A stretch of DNA of 64,000 nt from Thermoanaerobaculia bacterium (GTDB taxonomy: Bacteria; Acidobacteriota; Thermoanaerobaculia; Multivoradales; Multivoraceae): NCBI GenBank assembly GCA_022826745.1, contig JAJDUI010000036.1, forward strand, positions 62,001-126,000, in the 5' to 3' direction. A program made the translations under genes and the position numbers. Positions 1 through 8,354 of the stretch are shown piece by piece. The first letter of the stretch is position 1, and each line of letters begins with the position of its first letter. The notes below the pieces were generated by a model, which did not search any database, was not told the DNA's origin, and saw nothing but the letters and a program-made list of their open reading frames with translations.

Positions 1-766
1 CGTCCCGACCGCTTTGCCGCCGCGCAGCAAGAGCGCCCAGCGCCATGTTGTCGTTGGCGCAGAGAATCGCGCGCAACCCGGGGTGCTCGCGCAGCATCGC
101 CGCCGCCACCGTGTTCGCCTGCGCCTGCTCCCAGCCGCCGCTCTGGACGTCGACGATCTCCGCGCCGGCAGCCGCCATCGCATCCTCGAAACCGGCCTGC
201 CGCTGCTGCGCGTTGAACGCCGTCGGGATGCCGCCGACGATCGCCACCTGATCCCCCGGCGCGAGCCGTTCCGCCAGCACCTCTCCGACCCGGCGAGCGC
301 CGTCGCGGTTGTCCGGGCCGACAAAAGGCGCGTCGAGGCCCGCCTCGGCCGCCACCTCCGCGTCGAGGCGGTTGTCGATGTTGACCACCACGACGCCGGC
401 CGCCTGGGCCCGCGCGAGGGCCGGCGCCAGCGCCTTCGAATCCGCGGGCGCGATGACGATCGCGTCGCTGCCCGAAGCGACCATCTGCTCGACAAGGGCG
501 ACCTGTTGGGCCAGGTCGCTCTCGTTCCGGGTGCCGTTGACGATCAGGTCGTAGTTGCCCGCGTTGGCCTCGTGGTGAGCCCGGGCGCCCTCGGCCATCG
601 TCTCGAAGAACTCGTTGGCCAAGGACTTCATGACCAGTGCGACCTGCGGCCGCGCCGCCTCTTCGTCGCTGGTGACATCGCTGCCGGGGCCTCCACAACC
701 CACGAATGGGAGCACGGCGACGGCGAGGAGGCCTGCGAGTGAATCAGGGAGTCTGACGGCTACCAT
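1..766 (-). CDS. Sugar ABC transporter substrate-binding lipoprotein (partial, 3' end off window)
   Basis: Reading the minus strand from an ATG at 766 gives 255 codons with no stop before the window edge. The product starts with a hydrophobic signal ending in a lipobox-like FVGC (Cys24). It then reads as a periplasmic binding protein of the ribose/xylose type (Peripla_BP_4). Visible family features are VALVMKSLANEFF near residue 42, a NES-type ligand region, IVIAPADSKAL, VVVVNID and VAIVGGIPTAFNAQQRQAGF. Such proteins deliver sugars or sugar-like ligands to an ABC permease; the permease and ATPase genes must lie outside the window if present. The gene follows the glycosylase-like gene on the same strand after 13 bases. 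The family call is firm, the ligand unknown. Confidence 0.85.
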   Translation of the reverse strand, partial: MVAVRLPDSLAGLLAVAVLPFVGCGGPGSDVTSDEEAARPQVALVMKSLANEFFETMAEGARAHHEANAGNYDLIVNGTRNESDLAQQVALVEQMVASGSDAIVIAPADSKALAPALARAQAAGVVVVNIDNRLDAEVAAEAGLDAPFVGPDNRDGARRVGEVLAERLAPGDQVAIVGGIPTAFNAQQRQAGFEDAMAAAGAEIVDVQSGGWEQAQANTVAAAMLREHPGLRAILCANDNMALGALAARRQSGRD

Positions 767-779
767 CGCGCAACGAAGC

Positions 780-2012
780 CTAGTCCGAAACCGCAAGCTC
801 CACCGACTCCGCGAACCTCGCCAGCGCACTTTCCGCCGCGGCCCGGTCCGCGGCCGGCGCCTTCACCCCGTCCGCCTCGTAATGCAACGACAGCACTTCC
901 AGGCGACCCTGCTTTCGGTGCGCCTTCAGGTCGTACCGCGCCACCAGCCGGTCACCCGCCAGCACCGGCATGCAGTAGTAGCCGTAACGCCGCTGTGAGG
1001 CCGGCTTGAAGATCTCCAGGATCTGGTCGAAGCCGAACAGATAGGCCACCCGGTTACGCCGCCAGAGCACCGGGTCGAACGGGGAGAGCAGTACGCCCCG
1101 GTCCCGCGCGGGGCGCACTCGCCGCAGACGGGCCGCGAGTTCCAGATCGGCGGGACGCACCCATCCCGGCCGCCGCTTTCCGTCGACTGTGATCAGATCG
1201 CACGGCACCACCTCCCCCGCTGAAGCCAGGTCCTCCAGCGCGGCCTTGATCTGGGGCCGCACGTTCTTGAGCCGCCAGGTGTCGGCCAGCGTGCCGATCG
1301 TCGCCCAGCCGTGACCCTCGAGCGCGCGCAGGATCAACGCCCGGATCCCCTCCTCCAGGCTCCAGTCCTCGCTCCGCCAGCGCTCCGGGATCACCCGTTC
1401 GGGCAGATCGAAGGTGCGCTGGAAGTTGTGCCGGGAGCGGATGGCGAGTTCCCCGGTCGACCACAGCGAGTAGGCGACCCACCGTTCCCGCTTCGAGCGC
1501 CACATCTCGCCCAGCATCGGCCCCGTCAGGTCCAGCGACCGCATCGGCCCTTCGGCCTCGACGCGGCGGAGGATCGCGTTCGCCACGTCCGGGTGCTCGC
1601 GGATCCCCTTGCTGTGCCAGGTCCTGCCGCTCCGATACTCCTCGCGGCGGAAGCCGAACGCCGGGTAGAGATCGATCGGGATCCAGCTCGCCTCGTGACC
1701 CCAGTACTCGAAGATCGGCTCGCCCGGCTGAAGGAGTTCCTCCGGCAGGTTCCGGTCGATTCCGGGCCAGCGGGACAGCGGCACGAGCGCGTGGGTGCGG
1801 GCGCCGACAATCGAGATCGTGTCGAGTTGCAGGTAACCGAAGCGCTCGATCAGCGCGTGGACCGCCCGCTTCGCCCGCACGCCCCGGCCCGAAGCCGCGC
1901 GCGGCAGACCGGTCCACTCGGGATTCAGCAGCCCCGCCCGGGCCAGCGCCAGCCGTCGCGCGTCGCGGACCGTGATCTCGGCTCGTACGGCGCCCGCGGC
2001 GGAAGCCGCCAC
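780..2012 (-). CDS. YcaQ/AlkX-like winged-helix DNA glycosylase family protein (HTH_42)
   Basis: A 410-residue product, close to the usual length of the YcaQ/AlkX/AlkZ family that unhooks DNA interstrand crosslinks or removes bulky alkyl bases. The sequence shows FGYLQLDTISIV at about residues 58-69; Gln62-x-Asp64 matches the QxD catalytic motif of the AlkX branch (AlkZ has QxQ). Further family blocks are EYWGHEASWIP, RRYGYYCMPVLAGDRLVAR and LSPFDPVLWRR. The frame stays open to 2534, but that extension lies antisense inside the receptor gene and looks non-coding, so I take the GTG at 2012. The start is uncertain because no strong ribosome binding site is visible. It is probably cytoplasmic and unrelated in function to the transport genes beside it. 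Confidence 0.85.
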   Translation of the reverse strand: MAASAAGAVRAEITVRDARRLALARAGLLNPEWTGLPRAASGRGVRAKRAVHALIERFGYLQLDTISIVGARTHALVPLSRWPGIDRNLPEELLQPGEPIFEYWGHEASWIPIDLYPAFGFRREEYRSGRTWHSKGIREHPDVANAILRRVEAEGPMRSLDLTGPMLGEMWRSKRERWVAYSLWSTGELAIRSRHNFQRTFDLPERVIPERWRSEDWSLEEGIRALILRALEGHGWATIGTLADTWRLKNVRPQIKAALEDLASAGEVVPCDLITVDGKRRPGWVRPADLELAARLRRVRPARDRGVLLSPFDPVLWRRNRVAYLFGFDQILEIFKPASQRRYGYYCMPVLAGDRLVARYDLKAHRKQGRLEVLSLHYEADGVKAPAADRAAAESALARFAESVELAVSD

Positions 2013-2037
2013 GTTCGCGGCGGATCTCCTCCCGGAA

Positions 2038-2060
2038 GCCGGCGGGGGCGCCGGCGCACC
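2038..2060 (+). repeat. Copy A of a dispersed hairpin-GCACC element
   Basis: A 6-bp perfect inverted repeat GCCGGC (2038-2043 and 2050-2055) with a 6-base loop is followed at once by GCACC (2056-2060). It sits in the 85-base gap between the TonB receptor stop and the start of the glycosylase-like gene. The same 23-base layout recurs at 26783-26805 and on the minus strand at 40827-40849. Function unknown; it could be a REP-like element or a terminator. Confidence 0.55.
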
Positions 2061-2097
2061 CAGTGGCGAGCGGCCGTCAGGTCGTCCCGACAAGGCG

Positions 2098-5034
2098 TCA
2101 GAACTCCACGCTGATCGACATCTGCACCCGCCGCGGGTCGAAGCGGTCGCGGGGTTCTCCGAAGGCGGCGTCGCGCCGGAACGGGTTGTTGTTGTAGCCG
2201 GTCTGGCGGTCGAGCAGGTTGAAGAGATCGACGCGCAGCCGAGCGGCCAGGTCGGCAGGCAGGCGGAAGCGCTGCGTGTAGCCCAGGTCCAGTTGCCAGT
2301 GGCTCGGACTGCGCCGGCTGCCGGCTTGCTCGGCGTAGCGGTTGGTCGACGAGAAGTAGGTGGGCAGTCCGTAGGCGACCGAATCCCATGCCTCCCACGG
2401 CTGGCCGGACTGGAAGAACACGAAGGCGCCGACGCTCGCCCGCCACGGCAGGTCGAGGCGACCGAACACCTTGGCGAGATGCGGCCGGTCGCCGCGCAGC
2501 GTCCCGTCCTTGTTGTCCCATACCTGCCGGCCATAGCCGTCGGCGAGGTTGGACGAACCGATGAAGAGGTTGGCGTCGTTGTTCCAGCTCGTGTTGTCCT
2601 GATCGAAGTTGCCGGTGTAGCGGCTCCGCACGTAGGAAGCGTTCAGGTACCCGCGATCACCCCGCCACACCAGCTCCAGCGCGGCCTCCGAGTACTCCGT
2701 GTAGGCGCCGTCGAGCTGGGCGATCACGTAGCTCGAACCGCCGATTTCCGCCCGAACGGCATCGAGACCCGGCACGTAGAGACCGCGGGCGGCGATGTGG
2801 GCGGGGGCGCTGTCGTAGCCCCGGGAGCCGTTCCAGGTGTCCTCCCAGAAGTGTCCGCCCTCCCGGCGGCGCAGGTGAGCGCTGAGCGACAGTCCGCGCG
2901 ACAACGTCCGTGTGGCGCCGAGCGTCCACTCGTCGACGCGGCGCGGCTTCATGCCGTCCTGGAACGCCTTGCCGGAAGATCCCGGATACGGCTCGTGGGA
3001 GATGACCCGGCCGCGCTCGTCGAACAGCACGCGAAGGCTGGCGCGAGTGTTCCGGTCCCAGGAGGCCGCGCGCGCCAGCGAACTCGCTTCCGGGTGGTAG
3101 CGGGCGTAGTTGGCGAAGACCGTGCCCTCCGCGCGCCAGGACCAGGTGACGCCGAGACGCGGCTGAATCATGTCCCGCCAGTCGATCGTGTACATCCGGT
3201 ACTTCCCGCCCGGCGCCAGGGCGAAGCCGGACACCGTGCCCGGCGCCGCCCGCAGACCCTGTCCGTACAGAACGTCCTCGCTCAGCAGGACGCCGGCGTC
3301 GAAGGTGAAGTCGCCCGCGGTCAGGCGGTCGTGGACCTCCAGGGACACCGTCTCCGTGAAGGAGTCGATGGGCGAGACCACCGTGCCGTCCGGGCGCCGG
3401 AGGCTCATCTGCTGCACCGTGGCCACGTAGAAGACCGGCGCGCCGTCCTCCGCCAGGTCGACGCCGCCAGGCGCCGCGATGGCGCCCCAGCCGTTCGATT
3501 CACGGCTCAGCGTCTCGCGCGCCTCGGCGGCCCGCAACCCGAAGTGGAGATCGTGGCCGACGGCGCCCCGGTCGAACCCGTGGTCGAGCGCCAGTTCGAA
3601 GCTCCGCCGGTAGAACGCCTGGTCGTTGATCGACGGATGCGCGCCGACGGCGCCGCCCCCGCGGCGCGCGCCCCGCTCGTCCGTGTAGCCGTAGCGTTCC
3701 ACCAGGGGCCTGATCGCGGCGTTGTAGGCATCCGCGCCGTCCACGTAGTCGGGGACGCTGAAGTACCCCATCCGGTCCAGGTTCTCCACGTCCAGCGTGC
3801 CGTCGAGCGCCGGCTGAACGCCCAGCGCCAGGTCGGGCCGGGACGACCCCTCGAGTTCGTAGTCGCTGAACCGGAACGAGAGGGCGCCCAGGCGCGTCTG
3901 CCAGACGCCGTCGGCGTTCGCCACGCGCTGGTCCGCCCTGCCGCCGAGCGATACCGAGTCGGCTTCGTAGGGACCGACCGAGACGCCGTTCTCCTCGCGC
4001 CGCGAGGTGCGGTAGCCGGCATTGAGCAGCAGGTGGTCCGACGGCGCGTGCGTCAGCCGGCCGTAGAACTCGCGGCGCGTGTTCTCGTAGTCCTTGACCG
4101 GTCCGTAGGCCGTGGCCGTGTTCGTCCGCTCTTCCGTGGGCCGGAAGGCCGAAGCGAAGAAGAAGAGCCGCGACGGGACGATCGGGCCGCCGAAGGTCGC
4201 GACCGCTCGCTGGCGGTCCGTGTCGTGGCCGGCCACGGACTCCAGGGCCGTCTCGGGTTCCGCCTGGAGATCCGGCGGCTCTACCGTGTACTCGACGCTG
4301 CCCGCGAAAACGTTCGTGCCCGACCTCGCCGTCGAGTCCATCGTGAACCCGCCGCTGCGGTTGAAGCCAACCGCCGTGGCGCCGGCGCGCTCGAACGTCA
4401 CCTGGTCGACGTCATGGCTCGAGAGTTCGGCCGACAGCGTGCCGAACATCGGCAGCGACACGTCGACGCCGTCGAAACGGTAGACGTTGTCCTGACCGCT
4501 GCCGCCGCTGGCCGGTCCCCGCACGCTGTCCTGGGTCACCTGGACGCCCGGAGCGAGCCGAACGAGGCTGCGATAGTCGGGACCGAGCGGCATGTCCCGC
4601 ACCGCCTCGCCGTCGATGGCGCTGGCGACGGAGGCACGGCCGCGGACGGCGACCCGTTCTCCGATCACGACGAGTTCCTCGCTGACGGCGGCGACCGCGC
4701 CGTCGAGCTCCAGGTTCAGGGTCGTCGTCTGGCCGAGCAGCACCTGGGCGTCCACCGCGCGGCTTGCTCCCGCCGCGGTCGTGAACGTGACCCGGTAGAG
4801 GCCCGGAGTTAGCCGCGGCAGCGCGTAGCGGCCGGACGCGTCGGTGACGGTCGACCTCGGCCGGGGTACGGCGCCGGTCTCGGCCAGAATGCCGATGCCC
4901 TCGGCCGAGGCGGCCCCGCGCAGGGTCACCGTCCCCTCGATGCCCCCGGTCTGCTGGCCCGTCGCCGCGCCGGCGCGGAGCAGCAGCGCCAGGGTCAGGA
5001 ACACGAGGCTGCCGGTCAGCCGCCAGTCAGTCAT
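2098..5034 (-). CDS. TonB-dependent receptor with carboxypeptidase-regulatory-like N-domain (Oar type)
   Basis: A 978-residue outer-membrane protein. Residues 1-26 form a signal peptide. About 30-115 is a carboxypeptidase-regulatory-like beta-sandwich (GGIEGTVTLRG, DASGRYALPRL, GLYRVTF). About 120-250 is a plug domain (DMPLGPDYRSLVRLAPGVQV, YRFDGVDV). The rest is a 22-strand-type barrel ending in a terminal Phe (SISVEF), as expected for BAM recognition. The family takes up large substrates through TonB energy; in Acidobacteriota and relatives it often serves glycans or peptides. The start ATG at 5034 overlaps the stop of the upstream DUF993 gene by 8 bases, so the two are probably co-translated. 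The substrate is not visible, but the neighbouring oxidoreductase, aldolase-like and ABC genes suggest a sugar-like compound. Confidence 0.9.
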   Translation of the reverse strand: MTDWRLTGSLVFLTLALLLRAGAATGQQTGGIEGTVTLRGAASAEGIGILAETGAVPRPRSTVTDASGRYALPRLTPGLYRVTFTTAAGASRAVDAQVLLGQTTTLNLELDGAVAAVSEELVVIGERVAVRGRASVASAIDGEAVRDMPLGPDYRSLVRLAPGVQVTQDSVRGPASGGSGQDNVYRFDGVDVSLPMFGTLSAELSSHDVDQVTFERAGATAVGFNRSGGFTMDSTARSGTNVFAGSVEYTVEPPDLQAEPETALESVAGHDTDRQRAVATFGGPIVPSRLFFFASAFRPTEERTNTATAYGPVKDYENTRREFYGRLTHAPSDHLLLNAGYRTSRREENGVSVGPYEADSVSLGGRADQRVANADGVWQTRLGALSFRFSDYELEGSSRPDLALGVQPALDGTLDVENLDRMGYFSVPDYVDGADAYNAAIRPLVERYGYTDERGARRGGGAVGAHPSINDQAFYRRSFELALDHGFDRGAVGHDLHFGLRAAEARETLSRESNGWGAIAAPGGVDLAEDGAPVFYVATVQQMSLRRPDGTVVSPIDSFTETVSLEVHDRLTAGDFTFDAGVLLSEDVLYGQGLRAAPGTVSGFALAPGGKYRMYTIDWRDMIQPRLGVTWSWRAEGTVFANYARYHPEASSLARAASWDRNTRASLRVLFDERGRVISHEPYPGSSGKAFQDGMKPRRVDEWTLGATRTLSRGLSLSAHLRRREGGHFWEDTWNGSRGYDSAPAHIAARGLYVPGLDAVRAEIGGSSYVIAQLDGAYTEYSEAALELVWRGDRGYLNASYVRSRYTGNFDQDNTSWNNDANLFIGSSNLADGYGRQVWDNKDGTLRGDRPHLAKVFGRLDLPWRASVGAFVFFQSGQPWEAWDSVAYGLPTYFSSTNRYAEQAGSRRSPSHWQLDLGYTQRFRLPADLAARLRVDLFNLLDRQTGYNNNPFRRDAAFGEPRDRFDPRRVQMSISVEF

Positions 5035-6145
5035 CGCCCAACGTGCCCGCGCGCCGGGCGAGAGACTCGACCCCGCGGTAGTACGCCTCGTCCCGCGCCA
5101 GGTCCTCGCGGTTGACCAACATCGGGTTGTCCTGCAACCCGCGCAGCCAGGCGTGGTAGGCGAGTCCGGCCTTGTAGTGGCGCGTCGGCGGCTGGAAGAT
5201 GAAGCGGGCGAGCTCCTCCGCCGGGCCCATCAGCTCGCGATAGCGCACCACGTCCCCGTCGCCGAGCGCGCGAAGCGCCGCGGCCGCCGGCTCGGCTACC
5301 GCGTCGAAGGCACCGAGCAGTGCGTGGCTGTAGTCGCCCAGAGCCACTCTGCGGCCCTTCAGTTCGAACGTGCCGTGGAGTCTGGAGCCACGAGGCGCCG
5401 GCTTGCCTTCCAGCAGCCGGGCGAAGTGGTAGTCGTCTCCGGTCAGCACGATCTGGCCGCGCATGCCGATCCGCCGGCGGAGCAGTACTTCGTACTCCTC
5501 GTCCAGGAGCGAGAGCTTGACCCCGCGCACCTTGTCGGCGTGCCGGGCGAGGATGCGCTCCAGACTGTTGCCCGGGAAGTAGCCGCGCATCGCCGGGTGG
5601 AACATCTCGCCCAGCCAGTGCAGGAACAGCGGGCCCTCCAGTTGATCGATGATCGCGCCGTAGACGTCGACGTACTCCCGCTCGGAGGCACCGGTCTCGG
5701 CAAGGCGCGGCATCGGCAGCAGAACGGGGACGCCGCCCAGCTCGCCGATGAACTCCGCCTGTTCCGCCACCGCGTCGATCAGCTCCGTGTTGCTGTCCAG
5801 CGATTCGAACTGGTCGCTGCCGGCGCCGGCGACGAAGCCGTTGCGCAGTTCGAGGGAAGCGCAGAGTTCGATCAACCGCCGCGCGCTGGGCCAGCCGATC
5901 TCGAAGCGCTGGGCCGTGTCCATCGCCTCGGCGACGCCGAAGCCGAGCGAGTCGACGTGGCGGCGCAGGCCGGCCGTCGCCTTCCAGTCGATCCAGTGTT
6001 CGATCTCCTGAGGCGTCCCCGGATGGTCGAGCGAGTGTCCGGCCTCGGCATAGCCGCCGCGCACGACGACGTGGAGCGCTGCGTAGCAGAGCCGCGGCAA
6101 CGGCGCCGCGGAGAGTTGGCCGGGAACTCCTGTCGCTTCGCTCAC
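5027..6145 (-). CDS. DUF993 family protein (dihydrodipicolinate-synthase-like TIM barrel)
   Basis: A 372-residue protein resembling the DUF993 family, whose members look like class I aldolases of the DapA/NAL superfamily. Recognisable stretches are RLIELCASLELRNGFVAGAG, GPLFLHWLGEMFHPAM, VRGVKLSLLDEEYE (the Lys in the GVKLS strand is the candidate Schiff-base residue), IVLTGDDYHF and FQPPTRHYKAGLAYHAWL. I chose the GTG at 6145 because it overlaps the TGA of the upstream flavin oxidoreductase gene as GTGA, a coupling arrangement repeated across this window. The open frame continues to 6226 without supporting features. Its place between an oxidoreductase and a TonB receptor suggests a sugar- or sugar-acid-degradation step. 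Reaction unknown. Confidence 0.82.
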   Translation of the reverse strand: MSEATGVPGQLSAAPLPRLCYAALHVVVRGGYAEAGHSLDHPGTPQEIEHWIDWKATAGLRRHVDSLGFGVAEAMDTAQRFEIGWPSARRLIELCASLELRNGFVAGAGSDQFESLDSNTELIDAVAEQAEFIGELGGVPVLLPMPRLAETGASEREYVDVYGAIIDQLEGPLFLHWLGEMFHPAMRGYFPGNSLERILARHADKVRGVKLSLLDEEYEVLLRRRIGMRGQIVLTGDDYHFARLLEGKPAPRGSRLHGTFELKGRRVALGDYSHALLGAFDAVAEPAAAALRALGDGDVVRYRELMGPAEELARFIFQPPTRHYKAGLAYHAWLRGLQDNPMLVNREDLARDEAYYRGVESLARRAGTLGDD

Positions 6146-7647
6146 AACGAGGCCGCCGCCTTCTTGATTTCCCTGATCCGGGCGAACTCGGGAGTCTGCC
6201 GGTAGTGCTCGTCCAGCGGGTAGCAACCACTGACCATGTGGTTGCGCGGTCCTGTGGTGCAGTCACTGAAGGTGCGGCAGATCCGCTTGCGCTCGAGCGG
6301 CCGCCCCGCCAGCACGTCGGCAGGCAGGCGTGGATAGGCAAGCACCATCCGCCCCAGGCCCACGAAGTCGACGTGGCCCTGACCGACCTCAGCCTCCGCG
6401 ACGTGCGGCAGCCACTCCTGGAGGTAGCTGTAGCCGGTGCCCACCAAGCGGAGCCGCGGGAACGCGGCGCGCACCGTGCGCACCGCCGCCAGTTGCCGGA
6501 GCACGGAGCGCAACGGGTCCTCGGGAGGCGTGTAGCTGTCCGAAGCGGGATAGGTGAACGGCCGTGACAAGTGCGGGCAACTGTAGGGCGACCCCATCGT
6601 CACGTTGACGATCTCGACGCCGGCCTCGACCAGGAGAGCGATGTAGCGGATCGCCTCGGAGCAGGTCGGCTCGGGCAGTCCAACATCCGCCGGGTTCAGG
6701 CCGAAGCCGAGATCGGCCGGTTTGGCGCTCTCGACCTCCGGCACGCCGACTCCGTCGCCGTCGGCGCCGAAGGGCGCGACGTCGCCGACGGACAACCGCA
6801 CGCCGACACCGAGATCAGGACAAGCCGTGCGCACCGCCGCGATGATCCCAAGCGGCAGCCGCACCCGGTTCTCGAAGGATCCGCCGTAGCGCCCCGGCCG
6901 GGTGTTGGCGCCCAGCAGCTCGTGCAGCAGGTAGCCGTGGCAGCACTTGATGTCGACGAAGTCGTAACCGGCGCGCTCGGCGCAGCGTGCCGCACGCACG
7001 TATGCGCCGGCGATCTCCTCCAACTGCTCGTCGCTCACCAATGGACGCTCGACCGCCCTGCCGAGACGACCGTCGAGCACCGGATGCACCTGCGCGCGCA
7101 GCGGCCGTGGCAGCGCGGGCGGCGGGTCCGGCCGCGAAAGCCGGCCGGAATGCGTCAACTGCAGGCCGATCACTGGTCGGTCGCCGCCTGTTCCACTCTC
7201 CTCATGTCCCGCCAGGACTTCGCGGCGGAGCGCCTGGAGCCACGCAACGCAGTCATCCAGCCGTTCGGCGTCGATGAAGAGCTGGTTCGGGTTGGCTCGC
7301 CCCTCCGGCACCACGGCTACCGCCTCCCCGCCCCAGATCATCTTCGCGCCGCTCAGCCCGAACCGCCGCCAGCGCCGCCGGGTCAGATCGCTCGGGCTGC
7401 CGTCCCGGTTCCCGTCCCAACCCTCCATCGGATGGATCGCGAACCGGTTGCCGGCCTCGCGTCCGAACACGGTGAGAGGCTCCGCCAACGGCCCCTCCTT
7501 GCCGAGCAGTTCGTCGCCGCAGTCGAACGTCGGATCGAGCCTGTGCAGATGCTCCCGGAAGGCTCCGACGCTGCGATGGTGGCCCGGAGGCGTGTAACGC
7601 CGGCTCAACGAGCAGGCCCGCGCCAGGGCGACGGCCGTCGCCACCAC
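6142..7647 (-). CDS. NADH:flavin oxidoreductase / Old Yellow Enzyme family
   Basis: The product (up to 501 residues) is an FMN-dependent TIM-barrel oxidoreductase. Visible family features are FAIHPMEGWDG, IGLQLTHSGRLSRP (His of the substrate site), HGYLLHELLGANTRPGRYGG and SFENRVRLPLGIIAAVR, the classic OYE phosphate/FMN region, then DFVGLGRMVLAYPRLP near the C-terminus followed by a Cys-rich RICRTFSDCTTGPRN tail. It would reduce an activated double bond or act as a dehydrogenase in catabolism. Start choice is unclear: a GTG-GTG pair lies at 7647-7642, and a TTG at 7608 (LSRRYTPPGHH) looks closer to where homology should begin. Its stop overlaps the DUF993 start. Confidence 0.87.
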   Translation of the reverse strand: MVATAVALARACSLSRRYTPPGHHRSVGAFREHLHRLDPTFDCGDELLGKEGPLAEPLTVFGREAGNRFAIHPMEGWDGNRDGSPSDLTRRRWRRFGLSGAKMIWGGEAVAVVPEGRANPNQLFIDAERLDDCVAWLQALRREVLAGHEESGTGGDRPVIGLQLTHSGRLSRPDPPPALPRPLRAQVHPVLDGRLGRAVERPLVSDEQLEEIAGAYVRAARCAERAGYDFVDIKCCHGYLLHELLGANTRPGRYGGSFENRVRLPLGIIAAVRTACPDLGVGVRLSVGDVAPFGADGDGVGVPEVESAKPADLGFGLNPADVGLPEPTCSEAIRYIALLVEAGVEIVNVTMGSPYSCPHLSRPFTYPASDSYTPPEDPLRSVLRQLAAVRTVRAAFPRLRLVGTGYSYLQEWLPHVAEAEVGQGHVDFVGLGRMVLAYPRLPADVLAGRPLERKRICRTFSDCTTGPRNHMVSGCYPLDEHYRQTPEFARIREIKKAAASL

Positions 7648-7712
7648 CCGTTCGAGAACTCAAGAGGACCGCAAGGGGTCATTCGGTACCGGATTGTAGT
7701 ATCATCTCGCCG

Positions 7713-7967
7713 GTGCGAAGGAAGCATCGTCGAACTCTGGAGGCGATCTCCAACGTCCAAGCGGACCTTGACTGGAACGATATCGAAGCGTTGTTCGTGG
7801 AACTTGGAGCGGAGGTCAAGGAACGGGCCGGTTCCCGGGTCCGCTACCGGTTCCCTGACGGGACCCGCGCAGTCTTCCACAGGCCGCACCCTTCGAACCG
7901 GACAGGACGGGCGACGGTTCGAGCGATTCGGAGCCTGCTGAGGCGGATGGGAGTACAGCAGTCATGA
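7713..7967 (+). CDS. hicA: HicA-family mRNA interferase toxin
   Basis: An 84-residue small basic protein with the HicA dsRBD-like fold signature: RRKHRRTLEAI, WNDIEALFVELGAEV, GSRVRYRF and AVFHRPHP. The FHRPHP block is typical of the HicA clade in which the catalytic His lies there rather than in a GSHH motif. HicA cleaves mRNA and is held inactive by HicB. The start is GTG at 7713; a TAGTAT -10-like hexamer lies at 7697-7702. Its TGA overlaps the hicB ATG (ATGATG), the usual hicA-hicB order and coupling. It is transcribed away from the flavin oxidoreductase gene. Confidence 0.88.
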   Translation: MRRKHRRTLEAISNVQADLDWNDIEALFVELGAEVKERAGSRVRYRFPDGTRAVFHRPHPSNRTGRATVRAIRSLLRRMGVQQS

Positions 7968-8296
7968 TGGAGTACAAGGGCTACTTGGGCAAAGTCGAGG
8001 TCGAAGACGACGAGTTCTACGGCGTCGTCGTCAATCTCCACCGCGATCACGTGGACTTTCGCGGCCGGACGATCGACGAGGTCCGCGAGGCCTTTCACGA
8101 CTCCGTCGACTTCTACCTGAGAGGCTGCGAGGAAGACGGCGAGGAACCGGAGAGACCTTTCTCTGGCCGATTCGTCGTCCGCCTGCCGCCCGCAACGCAC
8201 CATCGAGCCAGCACTCTCTCTCGAATCGAGAACCGGAGCCTGAATGCGGTCGTCGCCGACGCGATCGAGACCTATCTCGCCGACCGCGGCGTGTAG
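7964..8296 (+). CDS. hicB: HicB-family antitoxin
   Basis: A 110-residue antitoxin. Residues 1-70 carry the partial RNase-H-like HicB fold (YKGYLGKVEVEDDEFYGVV, FRGRTIDEVREAFHDSVDFY). Residues about 80-110 form a ribbon-helix-helix DNA-binding tail (SLNAVVADAIETYL) used for autoregulation. It neutralises HicA and should repress the hicAB promoter upstream of 7713. The last 39 bases reappear in degenerate form at 14041-14079, beyond the two defence genes on the opposite strand, so the hicB 3' end may be an insertion or recombination point. Confidence 0.9.
   Translation: MMEYKGYLGKVEVEDDEFYGVVVNLHRDHVDFRGRTIDEVREAFHDSVDFYLRGCEEDGEEPERPFSGRFVVRLPPATHHRASTLSRIENRSLNAVVADAIETYLADRGV
8258..8296 (+). 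repeat. Direct repeat, left copy (3' end of intact hicB)
   Basis: This 39-base segment ends with the hicB stop codon and encodes DAIETYLADRGV. It matches 14041-14079 (DAIETYLTDRGL, also ending in a stop) at 33 of 39 positions, in the same orientation. The two copies bracket the ISP-type enzyme and KAP genes (8355-13954). The pattern resembles the left and right ends of an inserted island, but the copies are too diverged for a recent target duplication. Confidence 0.6.
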
Positions 8297-8354
8297 GGCG
8301 CGAAGGCTCTCCCCCGGTTGGCAGAAGCGGTGACGATGTAGCGGCGCTCCGCCG

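Noticed and set aside
2013..2534. Upstream extension of the AlkX-like gene
   Set aside because: It runs antiparallel-frame inside the receptor's coding region, is Arg/Ser/Pro-rich and not family-like; GTG 2012 gives the normal family length.
1972..4812. A 946-codon open frame antisense to the TonB receptor
   Set aside because: Composition is Arg/Val/Ala/Glu-rich with no domain; it is the mirror of a high-GC gene whose protein is clearly an outer-membrane receptor.
8342..8354. Small hairpin CGGCG/CGCCG between hicB and the ISP-like gene as a terminator
   Set aside because: Only 5 bp with a 3-base loop in GC-rich DNA and no T-run; too weak to call.
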